A DNA stretch of 22,463 nucleotides from Paramuribaculum sp. (GCA_029058455.1 JAIDXU010000195.1:1-22463), one strand, 5' to 3'; positions 1 to 9,712 are shown, counted from the first letter of the stretch. Notes: generated by a model not told the origin, from the sequence alone. Made by a program: numbers and translations.

Positions 1-41
1 ACGAATAAAATTTACATTAAACTACCAAACCTACGGACCCC

Positions 42-362
42 ATGAAAAACGAACGGAAAATAGAACTCACTCCCGAAGTAGCTTCAGGCATCTACGCCAA
101 CCTTGCCGTAATCAGCCACTCACCCAACGAAATGTTTATCGACTTCATCACCGTGGCCCCCAACATGCAGCAGGCCAGAGTGCAAAGCCGCGTAATCATG
201 ACTCCCGAAAACGCCAAGAGTCTTCTTTTCGCCCTCCGCGACAACATTTCAAAATATGAAAACACCTTCGGCGAAATCACTCCCAAGACTCCTGTTCAGA
301 ACAACAACGACAAGGGCAACGGCTCTATCCCCAACCCCTTTATCAACGGTGGCAACGCCTGA
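42..362 (+). CDS. DUF3467 domain-containing small protein
   Basis: This 106-residue protein of unknown function matches the DUF3467 family. The recognisable part is residues 5-75: a short beta-rich start (IELTPEVASGIYANLAVISH), a 'DF...VAPN' strand segment, then 'ARVQSRVIMTPENAKSLLFAL', which is typical of the family. The last 25 residues are Pro/Asn/Gly-rich and probably disordered. There is no signal peptide or membrane segment, so it is presumably cytoplasmic. In Bacteroidota this family is, from memory, often found next to RNA polymerase genes (rpoC), but the upstream neighbour lies outside the window. The 41 bases before the start show no clear -7 box, so it may be transcribed from upstream. 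It ends 58 bases before cysS. Family assignment is good; no biochemical role can be given. Confidence 0.85.
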   Translation: MKNERKIELTPEVASGIYANLAVISHSPNEMFIDFITVAPNMQQARVQSRVIMTPENAKSLLFALRDNISKYENTFGEITPKTPVQNNNDKGNGSIPNPFINGGNA

Positions 363-420
363 TAAAACTTCTCTGAAGCAATAATATCCTATCCCCATTC
401 TCTTAACCAACTCCCTGACC

Positions 421-1914
421 ATGGACTCCAATCAGCTATTTATTTACAACTCTCTCACCCGTCGTAAAGAGCTTTTCAAACCCATTCATCCCGGCAAAGT
501 CGGCTTGTATGTCTGCGGCCCTACGGTCTATGGAGATGCTCATCTCGGCCACACACGCCCTGCAATAACCTTTGACGTGTTGTTGCGCTATCTCACATTT
601 CTCGGCTACAAAGTGAGATATGTGAGAAACATCACCGATGTGGGCCACCTTGAGCATGACGCCGATGAGGGTGAGGATAAGATTGCTAAAAAAGCGCGCC
701 TCGAGCAGCTTGAGCCGATGGAGGTGGTGCAGTATTATCTGAACCGCTATCATAAAAATATGGAGCAGCTCAATGTGCTCCCCCCCTCCATCGAGCCTCA
801 TGCCTCGGGTCATATCATAGAGCAGATCGAATATATCAAGAAGATTCTCGAAAGCGGGTATGCCTATGAGAGCAACGGATCGGTTTATTTCGATGTGCCC
901 AAATATAACGCCGATCACAAATACGGCAAGCTGTCGGGGCGAAACATCGACGAGCTTTTAGCCACAACACGCGCCCTTGACGGACAGGAAGAAAAACACA
1001 ATCCCGCCGACTTCGCCCTCTGGAAAAAAGCCGCGCCCGAACATATCATGCACTGGCCCTCACCCTGGAGTGAGGGATTTCCCGGCTGGCACCTCGAGTG
1101 CAGCACAATGGGTGAGAAATATCTCGGCACCCCCTTTGACATTCACGGCGGAGGCATGGACCTCAAATTCCCCCACCATGAGTGTGAGATAGCCCAGTCG
1201 GTGGCTCACAACGGCCATGACTCGGTCAACTACTGGATGCACAACAACATGATTACCATCAACGGCCAGAAAATGGGCAAGTCGCTCGGCAACTTCATTA
1301 CTCTCGACCAGATGTTTGAAGGCTCTCATCCGCTGCTCTCCCGTCCCTATAGCCCGATGGAAATCAGATTCTTCATTCTTCAGGCTCACTATCGCGGCAC
1401 TCTCGACTTCAGCGACGAAGCGCTTCAGGGCGCACAGAAAGCTCTCGCGAGAATGCTCGAAGGCTATCAGCGTCTGCAAAACCTCAAACCCTCAGAGACC
1501 GCCACACCCGAACTCCTCGCCAAAGTCAACACAATCGCAGAGAAATGTAAGGAAGCTCTTGACGATGATCTCAACACCCCCATTGTGATCGCCAACCTGT
1601 TTGAAGCCTGCTCGATTGTAAACAACATTAACGACGGTCGCGAACCCGCCGACGAGCCCACTGTTACAGCGCTCCAAAATCTTTTCGACACCTATATGAT
1701 AGCCATTCTCGGCCTCGAACCCGCCTCGTCGGGAGCCGCCGGAAAAGATGACACAGCTCCTTTCCGCAAGGCTGTCGATCTGCTGCTCGACCTTCGCAGC
1801 AAGGCTAAAGCTGAAAAAGACTGGGCCACAAGCGACATGATACGCGACCGCCTCTCGGCTATCGGTTTCGACATCAAAGACACCAAAAACGGCTACGAAT
1901 GGTCGCTTAAATAA
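421..1914 (+). CDS. cysS: Cysteinyl-tRNA synthetase
   Basis: Class I aminoacyl-tRNA synthetase that charges tRNA-Cys with cysteine in the cytoplasm. The 497-residue length is normal for the family. Visible signatures are the zinc-ligand Cys32 in 'YVCGPTVYG', the HIGH motif as HLGH (41-44), 'GWHLECSTM' and '[15 protein letters not shown]' with the remaining zinc ligands, and the KMSKS loop as KMGKS (284-288). The C-terminal helical anticodon-binding region ends in '[29 protein letters not shown]', as in other CysS proteins. The start ATG follows a 58-base gap after the DUF3467 gene that holds no evident promoter, so co-transcription with that gene is likely. porU begins 86 bases downstream. 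Nothing appears truncated or unusual. Confidence 0.98.
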   Translation: MDSNQLFIYNSLTRRKELFKPIHPGKVGLYVCGPTVYGDAHLGHTRPAITFDVLLRYLTFLGYKVRYVRNITDVGHLEHDADEGEDKIAKKARLEQLEPMEVVQYYLNRYHKNMEQLNVLPPSIEPHASGHIIEQIEYIKKILESGYAYESNGSVYFDVPKYNADHKYGKLSGRNIDELLATTRALDGQEEKHNPADFALWKKAAPEHIMHWPSPWSEGFPGWHLECSTMGEKYLGTPFDIHGGGMDLKFPHHECEIAQSVAHNGHDSVNYWMHNNMITINGQKMGKSLGNFITLDQMFEGSHPLLSRPYSPMEIRFFILQAHYRGTLDFSDEALQGAQKALARMLEGYQRLQNLKPSETATPELLAKVNTIAEKCKEALDDDLNTPIVIANLFEACSIVNNINDGREPADEPTVTALQNLFDTYMIAILGLEPASSGAAGKDDTAPFRKAVDLLLDLRSKAKAEKDWATSDMIRDRLSAIGFDIKDTKNGYEWSLK

Positions 1915-2000
1915 TTGCCTCTGACCATACCTCGGCCGGCACCTCAAAATTATTGCTCCGTCGCGCAATATCACCCCACGGGTTTACGTTCTATTGTGTG

Positions 2001-5000
2001 ATGAACTACGCATTTACACATACTCTCCACAAGATATTGCTTATAGCCGGGGTAATGATTTTAGCCTCGGTCAAGCCAGTGTCGGCCTTTAACACCGACA
2101 CCTATACCGATCAGTCAGTGCTTGCCACAGGCAAATGGGTAGCTGTCGACGTGGCTGAAAGCGGCCTGCAGCTCATTCCCTCCGAGACTCTCAGAGCGAT
2201 GGGTTTCAGCGACCCCTCGAAAGTGGTGGTCTACGGCTACGGAGCGCCCCGAATCACTGACCATCTTTCACTTGCCAACTATCGTGACGATCTGCCTCAG
2301 GTTGGATCGGTCTCCACATCGCGCGGTCTGGTGTTTTATGGCTCCGGGCCTGTGAACTGGTCAACAGGCTCTCAGTCCCGTATGCTCCACACACGCAACC
2401 CCTTTGCCGTTGCCGGAAGATATTTTCTCACTGAGCAACCCGACGGAGCATCCCCGATCAGTGTTGAAGAGACTCTTCCTATCAGCGGCTCTGACATGGC
2501 CAAAAGTTTTACCCAGCCACTGCTGCACGAAACCGAGGAAATGTCGGCCGGCGAAAGCGGTCATGATTTGCTCGGCGAGGACCTGCGTTATACCCCTTCG
2601 CGCTCCTTCACCTTTTCACTGCCCGACAGGGTTGCGGGAGAGAACGCATGGGTGCAGGTACGTTCGGTGGCAAACGTCAGCTCGGCAGCCACTATCGACT
2701 ATACCGTCAACAACACCCCCGTGGAGGGCAAATATCAGATCTATGCCACCGGACCTCATGCCTATGGCACCCGCGGACTGCATAATTTCTCGGTGGCCGA
2801 TCCTGGCGACCGTCTCACTCTCGGCCTGAAATTCACCCCTTCGGGCACCGTATCGCTCGCGCGTCTCGACTATATTATCGTCAACTATCAGCGTGAGCTT
2901 CGCATGCCTTCATCGGGAGCGATTGAATTTACACTCCCCACCTCCGAGGCTTCGCTGGCCAACGCCACCGCCTCTACCCGCGTGTGGGATATCACCGATC
3001 CTGTCAACCCGGTTGAAATCTCGACCGTAATGTCGGGCAATAACGCCACATGGCATTCCCCCTACGGTCCTAACCGCAGATATGTGGCATGGAATCCCGA
3101 TGCCACTCTTCCCCGGCCCGAAACCGTTGGAGAAATTGCCAATCAGAATCTTCACGACCCTTCCCATCAGCCTGATATGGTGATTTTCACCCCCTCGGCA
3201 TGGAAAGCACAGGCCGAGCGAATCGCCGCCCTTCACCGCAACGACCCTGTCGAAGCGCTCGACGTTATGGTTGTGGAGGTTGAAAAGGTATATAACGAAT
3301 TTTCATCAGGAGCTGCCGACGTGTCGGCTATGCGCCGTATGCTCAAAATGATCTATGACCGTGGCAATCAATCAGGCCACCCGCTTCGCTATGCCCTGCT
3401 GCTCGGGCGCGCCACCTACGACAACCGCAACCTCACCCGCGAGTTCAGCGCCCTCCGACACACCTATCTTCCCACATGGCAAAGCGATGAGAGCCTGTCG
3501 GAATTTGACTCTTTTTGCTCTGACGATATTCTGGCATTTCTCGACGATAATTCAGGTCTGCGCCCCTCCTCCGACCGTCATTGCATAGCTATAGGCCGTA
3601 TTCCCGCTTCGTCGCTCGCCTCTCTCACCTCCTATGTCAATAAGCTTGAAAACTATCTTTCACCCGGTTATCAGGATGACGCCGTGTGGAAAAACCGTGT
3701 GCTGCTCGTGGCCGATGACGGAAATGCCGGACGCCACACCGAGCATAGCGAAACTCTTGAAGCCAATTTCCGGTCAACCGACGGCGGCAAGCGCATGACA
3801 TATACCAAAGCCTATATCGACGCCTTTCCCCTTGTGGGAGGCAGCTGCGAAGGTGCGCGCGAGCGTATGCACCGCTCTCTTTCAGAGGGTGTGATGTGGT
3901 GGAACTACATCGGTCATGCAGGCCGCAACTTCCTCACAGGCGACAACATGCTCACCTTCAAAGACCTGTCGGCGCTCTATCTCAAGCGTCTGCCGGTGTT
4001 TTGCGGTTTTACCTGCTCATTTGCCCGCTGGGACGGCATCGATCCCTCAGGCTCGGAGATAATGGTTATGAGCGAGAGCGGTGGCGTGATAGCCGCCCTC
4101 ACCGCCACCCGCGAGGTTATGATCGAAGATAACGGTTACCTCAGTGCGGCTTTGGGTCTCGAAGCATTCCAACCCGGTGAAAACGGACTTCTCCCCACTC
4201 TCGGCGAGATAATGATGAAAGCCAAAAACCGTCTCGCTTCTCCCTACGGTTCATCAAATTCCAACAAACTCAGATATGTGACCGTAGGCGATCCGGCAAT
4301 GCGTCTGGCCGCACCGTCGCTCAAACTCACCGTCGAGACCATCAACGGCGAGAAGGTGCCTCAGAACGACGACCCCTCACAGGCCGACTTTCCCGAAATC
4401 ATGGCCAGGCAGAATGTAGTTGTGGCCGGACATGTATCCTCGCCTGACGGCAGTCAGCTCGACAGCTTCAACGGCCTCATCAACGCCCGCCTCTATGATG
4501 CCGAATACTCAACCACCACCACCGGTCGCAAAACCGCGCTCGATGGCGAAGGCAAGCAGATAACTTTCGAAGAACAGGGTTCGCTGCTCTATGCCGGCCG
4601 TGACTCGGTGGCCGGAGGCCGCTTTGCAATCCATATACCTATGCCCGCCGAAGTGGCCGACAACTATCGGCCGGCTGCCATATCGCTCTATGCCGCCTCT
4701 TCCGACGGCAGGGAAGCGATAGGCTGCAACCGCAACTTCTATGTGTATGGATTTGATGAAAGCGCCGAAGCCGACACCTCATCTCCGGTAGTTGAATATG
4801 CCTACCTCAACCACTCGTCGTTTAAAAACGGTGATGTTGTCAATCCCTCTCCGATGTTTATAGCCGGGGTGAGCGACAATGTGGGCATCAACCTGTCGGC
4901 TGCAGGTGTAGGACATCAGATGACCCTGAAACTCGACAACTCGACCACCTACTCCGACCTCTCGCTCTACTACACACCTTCCGGTTCATCAACTCCCGGA

Positions 5001-5441
5001 GGCACTCTCGCCTACCCGCTCACCGATATTTCAGCCGGGCGCCACACCCTCACCTTCAAAGTGTGGGATACTTCGGGCAACTCCACCTCGACAAGTCTTG
5101 ATTTTGTGGTTGATCCCTATCAGGCTCCGAAGATGTTTGACGTCTATACCGATGCCAATCCCGCGTCGGTCGAGACCAACTTCTATGTGCGCCACAACCG
5201 TCCTAACGCCAATGTCACCGTCACCATCGCCGTCTACAATCTGCTCGGCCACATGGTATGGACCTCGACCGTTACCGACCGCAGCGATTATCTCGCCTCA
5301 ACACCCATCAACTGGAACCTCCACGACATGGGCGGCCGACGCGTCAACAGAGGTATATACATCTATCGTGTGACAATGAGCGATGCCAACTCGAGCGCAA
5401 AGGGCGCCGTGTCAGGCCGCATCGCGGTTGCCGCACCCTGA
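2001..5441 (+). CDS. porU: Type IX secretion system sortase PorU (C25 peptidase family)
   Basis: PorU is the outer-membrane gingipain-like protease that removes the C-terminal signal from type IX cargo and attaches the cargo to the cell surface. I start it at 2001, where a signal peptide begins (MNYAFTHTLHKILL...VSA/F), rather than at the in-frame ATG at 1953, whose extra 16 residues spoil that signal. Length is then 1146 residues, close to the roughly 1158 of Porphyromonas gingivalis PorU. An N-terminal beta-rich prodomain-like region is followed by the C25 peptidase at about 390-770. The catalytic pair is His639 (NYIGHAG) and Cys672 (CGFTCSFARWDG), 33 residues apart as in gingipain R. An Ig-like domain follows, then a C-terminal FlgD/type IX-like beta domain at 1058-1146. 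No other type IX gene is visible nearby. The 1915-2000 gap shows no promoter or terminator, so read-through from cysS is possible. Confidence 0.93.
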   Translation: MNYAFTHTLHKILLIAGVMILASVKPVSAFNTDTYTDQSVLATGKWVAVDVAESGLQLIPSETLRAMGFSDPSKVVVYGYGAPRITDHLSLANYRDDLPQVGSVSTSRGLVFYGSGPVNWSTGSQSRMLHTRNPFAVAGRYFLTEQPDGASPISVEETLPISGSDMAKSFTQPLLHETEEMSAGESGHDLLGEDLRYTPSRSFTFSLPDRVAGENAWVQVRSVANVSSAATIDYTVNNTPVEGKYQIYATGPHAYGTRGLHNFSVADPGDRLTLGLKFTPSGTVSLARLDYIIVNYQRELRMPSSGAIEFTLPTSEASLANATASTRVWDITDPVNPVEISTVMSGNNATWHSPYGPNRRYVAWNPDATLPRPETVGEIANQNLHDPSHQPDMVIFTPSAWKAQAERIAALHRNDPVEALDVMVVEVEKVYNEFSSGAADVSAMRRMLKMIYDRGNQSGHPLRYALLLGRATYDNRNLTREFSALRHTYLPTWQSDESLSEFDSFCSDDILAFLDDNSGLRPSSDRHCIAIGRIPASSLASLTSYVNKLENYLSPGYQDDAVWKNRVLLVADDGNAGRHTEHSETLEANFRSTDGGKRMTYTKAYIDAFPLVGGSCEGARERMHRSLSEGVMWWNYIGHAGRNFLTGDNMLTFKDLSALYLKRLPVFCGFTCSFARWDGIDPSGSEIMVMSESGGVIAALTATREVMIEDNGYLSAALGLEAFQPGENGLLPTLGEIMMKAKNRLASPYGSSNSNKLRYVTVGDPAMRLAAPSLKLTVETINGEKVPQNDDPSQADFPEIMARQNVVVAGHVSSPDGSQLDSFNGLINARLYDAEYSTTTTGRKTALDGEGKQITFEEQGSLLYAGRDSVAGGRFAIHIPMPAEVADNYRPAAISLYAASSDGREAIGCNRNFYVYGFDESAEADTSSPVVEYAYLNHSSFKNGDVVNPSPMFIAGVSDNVGINLSAAGVGHQMTLKLDNSTTYSDLSLYYTPSGSSTPGGTLAYPLTDISAGRHTLTFKVWDTSGNSTSTSLDFVVDPYQAPKMFDVYTDANPASVETNFYVRHNRPNANVTVTIAVYNLLGHMVWTSTVTDRSDYLASTPINWNLHDMGGRRVNRGIYIYRVTMSDANSSAKGAVSGRIAVAAP

Positions 5442-5485
5442 TAAATATCTTTTTTCCTCCGATTGGAATAATTATCGGGAGTCAT

Positions 5486-5517
5486 TTTGCAATTTCTAAA
5501 CTTTTTGCGTAATTTCG
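5486..5517 (+). promoter_or_regulatory. Bacteroidota-type promoter upstream of the first fucosidase
   Basis: A -33 box TTTG (5486-5489) is followed after 20 bases by TAATTTCG (5510-5517), one mismatch from the Bacteroides -7 consensus TAnnTTTG. This predicts transcription from about 5521-5524 and a leader of roughly 110 bases before the fucosidase ATG at 5636. It is the only candidate promoter for the 5636-9641 pair in the 194-base gap after porU. Based on consensus matching only. Confidence 0.6.
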
Positions 5518-5533
5518 TAGCGCAAAAATCATT

Positions 5534-5576
5534 AAGCTATCCCCGGCACGCTCTATGCCACCCCGGAGGATGGCTT
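5534..5576 (+). promoter_or_regulatory. Hairpin in the leader between porU and the first fucosidase
   Basis: Arms 5534-5546 (AAGCTATCCCCGG) and 5563-5576 (CCGGAGGATGGCTT) pair over 13 base pairs with one G-U wobble and one bulged A (5567). The 16-base loop contains a smaller alternative stem, GGCA/TGCC. It lies just after the predicted transcription start, so it could be a 5'-leader control element. The following bases are only moderately T-rich (GGTGTTTT), so it could instead be a weak terminator for porU. No known riboswitch consensus is recognised. Confidence 0.55.
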
Positions 5577-5635
5577 GGTGTTTTACATATATTATCACAT
5601 AGACAATCAAATTATAACCTCAATAATTAATACCC

Positions 5636-7120
5636 ATGATTAAACCAATCATTTTCGGACTGTTGGCCTCAGCCGCCGTTACCATGTCGGCTCAGAGTCC
5701 TCTCGTGCTGAAAACCGAGATACCGGCCAACCCCGACAACGAACCTGTGCCGGTACATCCCGTGCCTCACGAGCGTCAGGTGTTATGGAACGAAACAGAA
5801 TTTTATGCCTTCTTCCACTATGGCATGAACACCTTTACCAACATGGAATGGGGTAACGGTGATGAAGACGAAACACGATATGCCCCCAAAGGCAAACCCG
5901 ATCCCCGCCAATGGCTTGAGGCTGTCAAAGCCGCCGGCATGAAAGGCGGTATCGCCGTTGTGAAACATCACGACGGTTTCTGCCTCTGGCCCACCGAAAC
6001 CACCGACCACTCCATAGCCAATTGCGGCAATGAGAACGGCAAGGTAAACATTCCCGAGGAATTTGCCAACGCTGCCCGCGATCTCGACATGAAATACGGC
6101 TTCTATATTTCGCCCTGGGACCGTAACTCAGCCTACTATGGCGACGGCACCGACCGCTACACCCGCGACGTGTTCCTGCGCCAGTGTGCCGAGCTTGCCC
6201 AATACGGCACCGACCAGTTTGAAATGTGGTTTGACGGTGCCAACGGCGGTTCAGGCTATTATGGTGGCGCCAACGAAACCCGCAATGTCGATCAGGACAC
6301 CTACTATGACATTCCCAACCTGCGCGACTCAATTCATACCGTAATGCCCAACTGCGTGATGTGGGGCGTAGGTGGTGAAGCCCGCTGGATCGGTAACGAA
6401 GCCGGATGGGCAGGTGAAACCTGCTGGAGCTACGGTAGCGGCACAAGCGGCGACGAAAACGCATTTGAATGGAAAGCAGGCGAATCTGATGCCAAAGGCA
6501 CCTCGGCAGGCTGGTTTTGGCATGCCGGGCAATCGATCCACACACTCGACCGCCTGTGGCAATTCTATATGGAGACTATCGGCCGCAACGCCACTCTGAT
6601 TCTCAACATTCCCCCAAACAACTACGGTCTGATACCCGCCACCGACGTGAAGCGTCTCGCCGACTTCGGCAAACTGCTCGAGCAGCGTCTTGGCAACGAC
6701 CTCGCCAAAACCGCCACAGTAACCGCTTCAGCTACCCGCACAGCCGGTCAGAACCGCAATTATGAAGCCTCCAATCTCATTGACGGCGACAAAGATACCT
6801 ATTGGGCAACCGACGACGGTGTGATAGATTCCTATATCACATTTATGTTCCCCGAAACAACCAACGTTCACCTTGTGAGCCTGATGGAATATATCCGCAA
6901 AGGTCAGCGCGTGAAAGGTTTTACCATCGAGACTACCACCGACGGCGAAAACTGGACTCCCATCAAGTATGACAAAACCACCACAATCGGCTACAAACGC
7001 ATCATTCCCCTCAACGGCTCTACCACCACATATGGCAAGGGCTACGACATCAAGGGTCTGCGCATACACATAACCGATTCAAAGGCGTGTCCTCTGCTCC
7101 ACACAGTTTCAATCTATTAA
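5636..7120 (+). CDS. Secreted alpha-L-fucosidase, GH29 (B-type) with C-terminal discoidin-like domain
   Basis: A 494-residue secreted glycoside hydrolase that should release terminal L-fucose from host glycans by a retaining mechanism. Signal peptide is residues 1-20 (ending MSAQ/S). The GH29 barrel spans about 45-350: 'FHYGMNTFTNMEWG' (60-73), 'GGIAVVKHHDGFCLWPT' (104-120), 'GFYISPWDRN', and the predicted nucleophile Asp200 in 'FEMWFDGANGG'. The 'TLILNIPPNNYGLI' motif closes the barrel. Residues 360-494 resemble an F5/8 type C (discoidin, CBM32-like) module: 'ASNLIDGDKDTYWATDD' and 'FTIETTTDGENWTPI'. The EWGNGDE-type start is typical of the GH29-B group, often selective for alpha-1,3/1,4-linked fucose; that specificity is inferred. 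There is no lipobox. The next gene starts 19 bases downstream, so the two are probably one transcript. Confidence 0.93.
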   Translation: MIKPIIFGLLASAAVTMSAQSPLVLKTEIPANPDNEPVPVHPVPHERQVLWNETEFYAFFHYGMNTFTNMEWGNGDEDETRYAPKGKPDPRQWLEAVKAAGMKGGIAVVKHHDGFCLWPTETTDHSIANCGNENGKVNIPEEFANAARDLDMKYGFYISPWDRNSAYYGDGTDRYTRDVFLRQCAELAQYGTDQFEMWFDGANGGSGYYGGANETRNVDQDTYYDIPNLRDSIHTVMPNCVMWGVGGEARWIGNEAGWAGETCWSYGSGTSGDENAFEWKAGESDAKGTSAGWFWHAGQSIHTLDRLWQFYMETIGRNATLILNIPPNNYGLIPATDVKRLADFGKLLEQRLGNDLAKTATVTASATRTAGQNRNYEASNLIDGDKDTYWATDDGVIDSYITFMFPETTNVHLVSLMEYIRKGQRVKGFTIETTTDGENWTPIKYDKTTTIGYKRIIPLNGSTTTYGKGYDIKGLRIHITDSKACPLLHTVSIY

Positions 7121-7139
7121 TTCCCGCACATTTCATAAG

Positions 7140-9641
7140 ATGAATATAATCAGCAAATCAGTATTGGCCGTTTCCCTACTGTCAGTAATGCCGTTGGGAG
7201 CCGCAGGCCAGCTCAATATCGACTTTGAAAGCCCCGAATCATATAAATCAGTGGGCATTTATGACGTGTGGGAGCAGTCACCCTTCCGCACCGGCCAACT
7301 CAAAGGCAACTTTGCCGTTACTCCCAACCCCAACCGCGAGGTAAGCGAAGTGACCGGCGATATACCCAACGACTCCGAAAATGTGCTTGGTGCCCAGCGC
7401 TCACGCTTCGGCAGCAACCGCTTCGGTGTGCGTGTTGACCTCAACGAAACCATACCTCTGGGCACTACCACACAATACTTCCATGTGATGGTTCTCACCC
7501 CCAAAGAGGGACGCGTGATGCTCGTGGGTCTCGGTTCGAGAGAGGAGCGTCTGAGTCAGAATCCCTACACCGAACAGTTCTGGACCCTCAGCTCCACTAC
7601 CGTAAAGCCGGGCGAATGGTGTGATGCCGTTTTTGCCGTGCGCACCAACAACGGCATTAATCTCCGCTCTCTTGTTCTGGTGCCCGACTGTGAGTCACCC
7701 CACAATCTCACCGAAGACTTCCTGTTTTATATCGACAACATCACTGTCAACGACTCTCCCGTAGCCCGTATTTCCAACGATTTCTATCCTATTTCGGGCG
7801 ACAAGAGCAGCACAGCCATGAGCCGCAGCGACCGTTTTTCTACCAAAATCAACCTCCGTGCCGGCTCTACCACCCAGCGTATCAACATTCCTCAGAACTC
7901 CAACCACAAGCTCTATCAGGATGTGCTTTCTCAGGCATTCTTCGCCAAACCGGGTCAGAGCGTAACCCCGTCGATTACCTACAACGGCAACTACATGCAC
8001 GCATATTGCTTTGTTGACTATAACGGCGACGGTCAGTTCTCGGCAAAACTCAACGACGACGGAACTCCCGCCGAAGGCAGCGAACTCGTTTCCTACAACT
8101 ACTATGACGGTAAAAACTCTACCGGCAAGAGCGCGGGATCGAATCTCGGCACCGCCTGCGGCACAATGCCCGCCTTCCAAATTCCTGAAAATCTCGCTCC
8201 CGGCATGTATCGCATAAGATATAAAATCGACTGGGATTGCATTGATCCCGCCGGCAACTCCGCTCCCGGCAATCTCATTGCCGACAACGGCGGCGTAATT
8301 GCCGACGCTATGCTCTGCGTATATGGTGACAAAGTTGAGCTCAACGACTTCCAGCTCAACGGCGAGGTGCTTGGCGCCAACGGCGAGAAGCTTTCTTCAC
8401 TTCAGGTTCCCGCCGATCAGGACTACACAATCCGCTCGGCTCCTGAAAAGGGATTCCACAACGGCGGTATCGACGTGAAGTGTGGTTACAACCTCAACGG
8501 CGATCAGATCGACAAATACGGCAACTATCAGTATATCACATTCGAAATTCCTCTCAAGAATTTCAGTGAGGATAACACCTACACCATCCCTGCCAAGCAG
8601 ATGAGAGCCAACCTGCTCTTCAACGGCCGTATGGTAGAAGACGGTAGCGACGATCCTGACGACGAGACAGCCTATGAGGTAAGCTTTCCCAAGACTCTGC
8701 AGATAACCCGCACCGACCGCCGTCTCAACTCATTTTCGCTCACCTCCGGAGATGAGACAGTAACCGTCGACCTCGGTTCAAACACCGACAACTATGTCTA
8801 TGTTCCCATGCTCGACGTTGAAGTGCCTGTGAAAGCCGGCGACCAAATCACCCCCGCCGTTAACTACACCGGCAACGCCATGCACACCTACTGGTATGTT
8901 GACCTCAACGAAGATGGTGAATTTGATGCCACTCTCAACGACAACGGCACTCCTGCCGGCGAACTGCTCAGCTATTCATATGCCGACGGCAAAAACTCGC
9001 GTGGTGAAAGTGTAGCCGCCTCGATGACCCCCTCCGTAAACCACCCTTTTGTTATTAGGGCCGATATACCGGCAGGTGTTTATCGCGCCCGCTTCAAAAT
9101 TGACTGGAACTCCACCGACCCCAAAGGTCAATACGGACTTGGCAAAAATGATATTCATGACAACGGCGGATATGTTGTTGACTTCATGATTCATGTTTAT
9201 GATGATACAACCCCCGTGAGTGTCAACGCAACCGACGAAAGCGGTAATCTTGTGGCCGGCAAAACCGAAATAGGCTCACAACCTGTTAAGGTTACCCGCA
9301 ACGAACCCCTCGCTGTTTCAGCCACCACCACCAAGAATATCCTCATCGAGAAACTCACTGCCCGCTACGGCTATCATCTTGACTACGAAAAGTCTCACAA
9401 GATGGGCAACACTTACTGGAATGAAATCGAGATCACTCCTCAGGGGGATACCTACACTCTTCCTGCCTCGATAATGGACCGTCCCGTGAAACTCATCGCC
9501 AAGTTTGAGGGTATTTCAGGCATTCAGGAAATCACAGTCGACTCCATAACCGGCAAGATCTACAATCTGCAGGGCATTGAAGTCACCAACCCCACCACCG
9601 GTGTCTACATTGTCAACGGTCGCAAAGTCATGGTGAAATAA
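7140..9641 (+). CDS. Large secreted beta-rich protein with two GEVED-like repeats
   Basis: I do not recognise a named family for the whole 833-residue protein. A signal peptide (1-23, ending GAAG/Q) precedes an N-terminal jelly-roll-like module at about 25-205, ending 'FLFYIDNITVND', a style common in carbohydrate-binding modules. Two related modules follow, at about 230-500 and 525-790, offset by 295 residues. Each has 'MHxYxxVDxNxDGxF' (285-300 and 580-595), 'LNDxGTP', 'YxDGKNSxG', 'AGxYRxRxKIDW' and a final beta unit with 'YTLPASIM' or 'YTIPAKQM'. The DxNxDG loops resemble calcium sites, and the modules resemble GEVED domains without the exact GEVEDY motif. The C-terminus (GKIYNLQGIEV...GVYIVNGRKVMVK) is a short tail common on Bacteroidales secreted proteins and perhaps type IX-related. 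It lies 19 bases after the fucosidase, so a surface partner in glycan binding is a reasonable inference. Confidence 0.8.
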   Translation: MNIISKSVLAVSLLSVMPLGAAGQLNIDFESPESYKSVGIYDVWEQSPFRTGQLKGNFAVTPNPNREVSEVTGDIPNDSENVLGAQRSRFGSNRFGVRVDLNETIPLGTTTQYFHVMVLTPKEGRVMLVGLGSREERLSQNPYTEQFWTLSSTTVKPGEWCDAVFAVRTNNGINLRSLVLVPDCESPHNLTEDFLFYIDNITVNDSPVARISNDFYPISGDKSSTAMSRSDRFSTKINLRAGSTTQRINIPQNSNHKLYQDVLSQAFFAKPGQSVTPSITYNGNYMHAYCFVDYNGDGQFSAKLNDDGTPAEGSELVSYNYYDGKNSTGKSAGSNLGTACGTMPAFQIPENLAPGMYRIRYKIDWDCIDPAGNSAPGNLIADNGGVIADAMLCVYGDKVELNDFQLNGEVLGANGEKLSSLQVPADQDYTIRSAPEKGFHNGGIDVKCGYNLNGDQIDKYGNYQYITFEIPLKNFSEDNTYTIPAKQMRANLLFNGRMVEDGSDDPDDETAYEVSFPKTLQITRTDRRLNSFSLTSGDETVTVDLGSNTDNYVYVPMLDVEVPVKAGDQITPAVNYTGNAMHTYWYVDLNEDGEFDATLNDNGTPAGELLSYSYADGKNSRGESVAASMTPSVNHPFVIRADIPAGVYRARFKIDWNSTDPKGQYGLGKNDIHDNGGYVVDFMIHVYDDTTPVSVNATDESGNLVAGKTEIGSQPVKVTRNEPLAVSATTTKNILIEKLTARYGYHLDYEKSHKMGNTYWNEIEITPQGDTYTLPASIMDRPVKLIAKFEGISGIQEITVDSITGKIYNLQGIEVTNPTTGVYIVNGRKVMVK

Positions 9642-9670
9642 TCCCCACCATTACCATACAATTATAATAA

Positions 9671-9712
9671 GGCGGTGTGTCAAAATTCAATAATTTGACA
9701 CATCGCCTTGTT
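9671..9712 (+). terminator. Hairpin terminator, copy 1 of an exact 42-base repeat
   Basis: Arms GGCGGTGTGTCAAA (9671-9684) and TTTGACACATCGCC (9694-9707) form a 14-base-pair stem with one G-U pair and a 9-base loop (ATTCAATAA). A T-rich tract (TTGTTTTCTATTTTTG) follows. It lies 30 bases after the stop at 9641, so it probably ends the fucosidase unit. An exact 42-base copy follows the next gene at 12405-12446. Confidence 0.8.

Noticed and set aside
436..918. Minus-strand 160-codon open frame opposite cysS
   Set aside because: It overlaps the fully conserved HIGH region of cysS and has no recognisable domain; it is a codon-bias shadow. The same applies to 1492-1974, 9864-10562 and 11256-11816.
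1953..2000. Upstream in-frame ATG for porU
   Set aside because: It adds 16 residues (MLRRAISPHGFTFYCV) before a clear signal peptide that starts at 2001.
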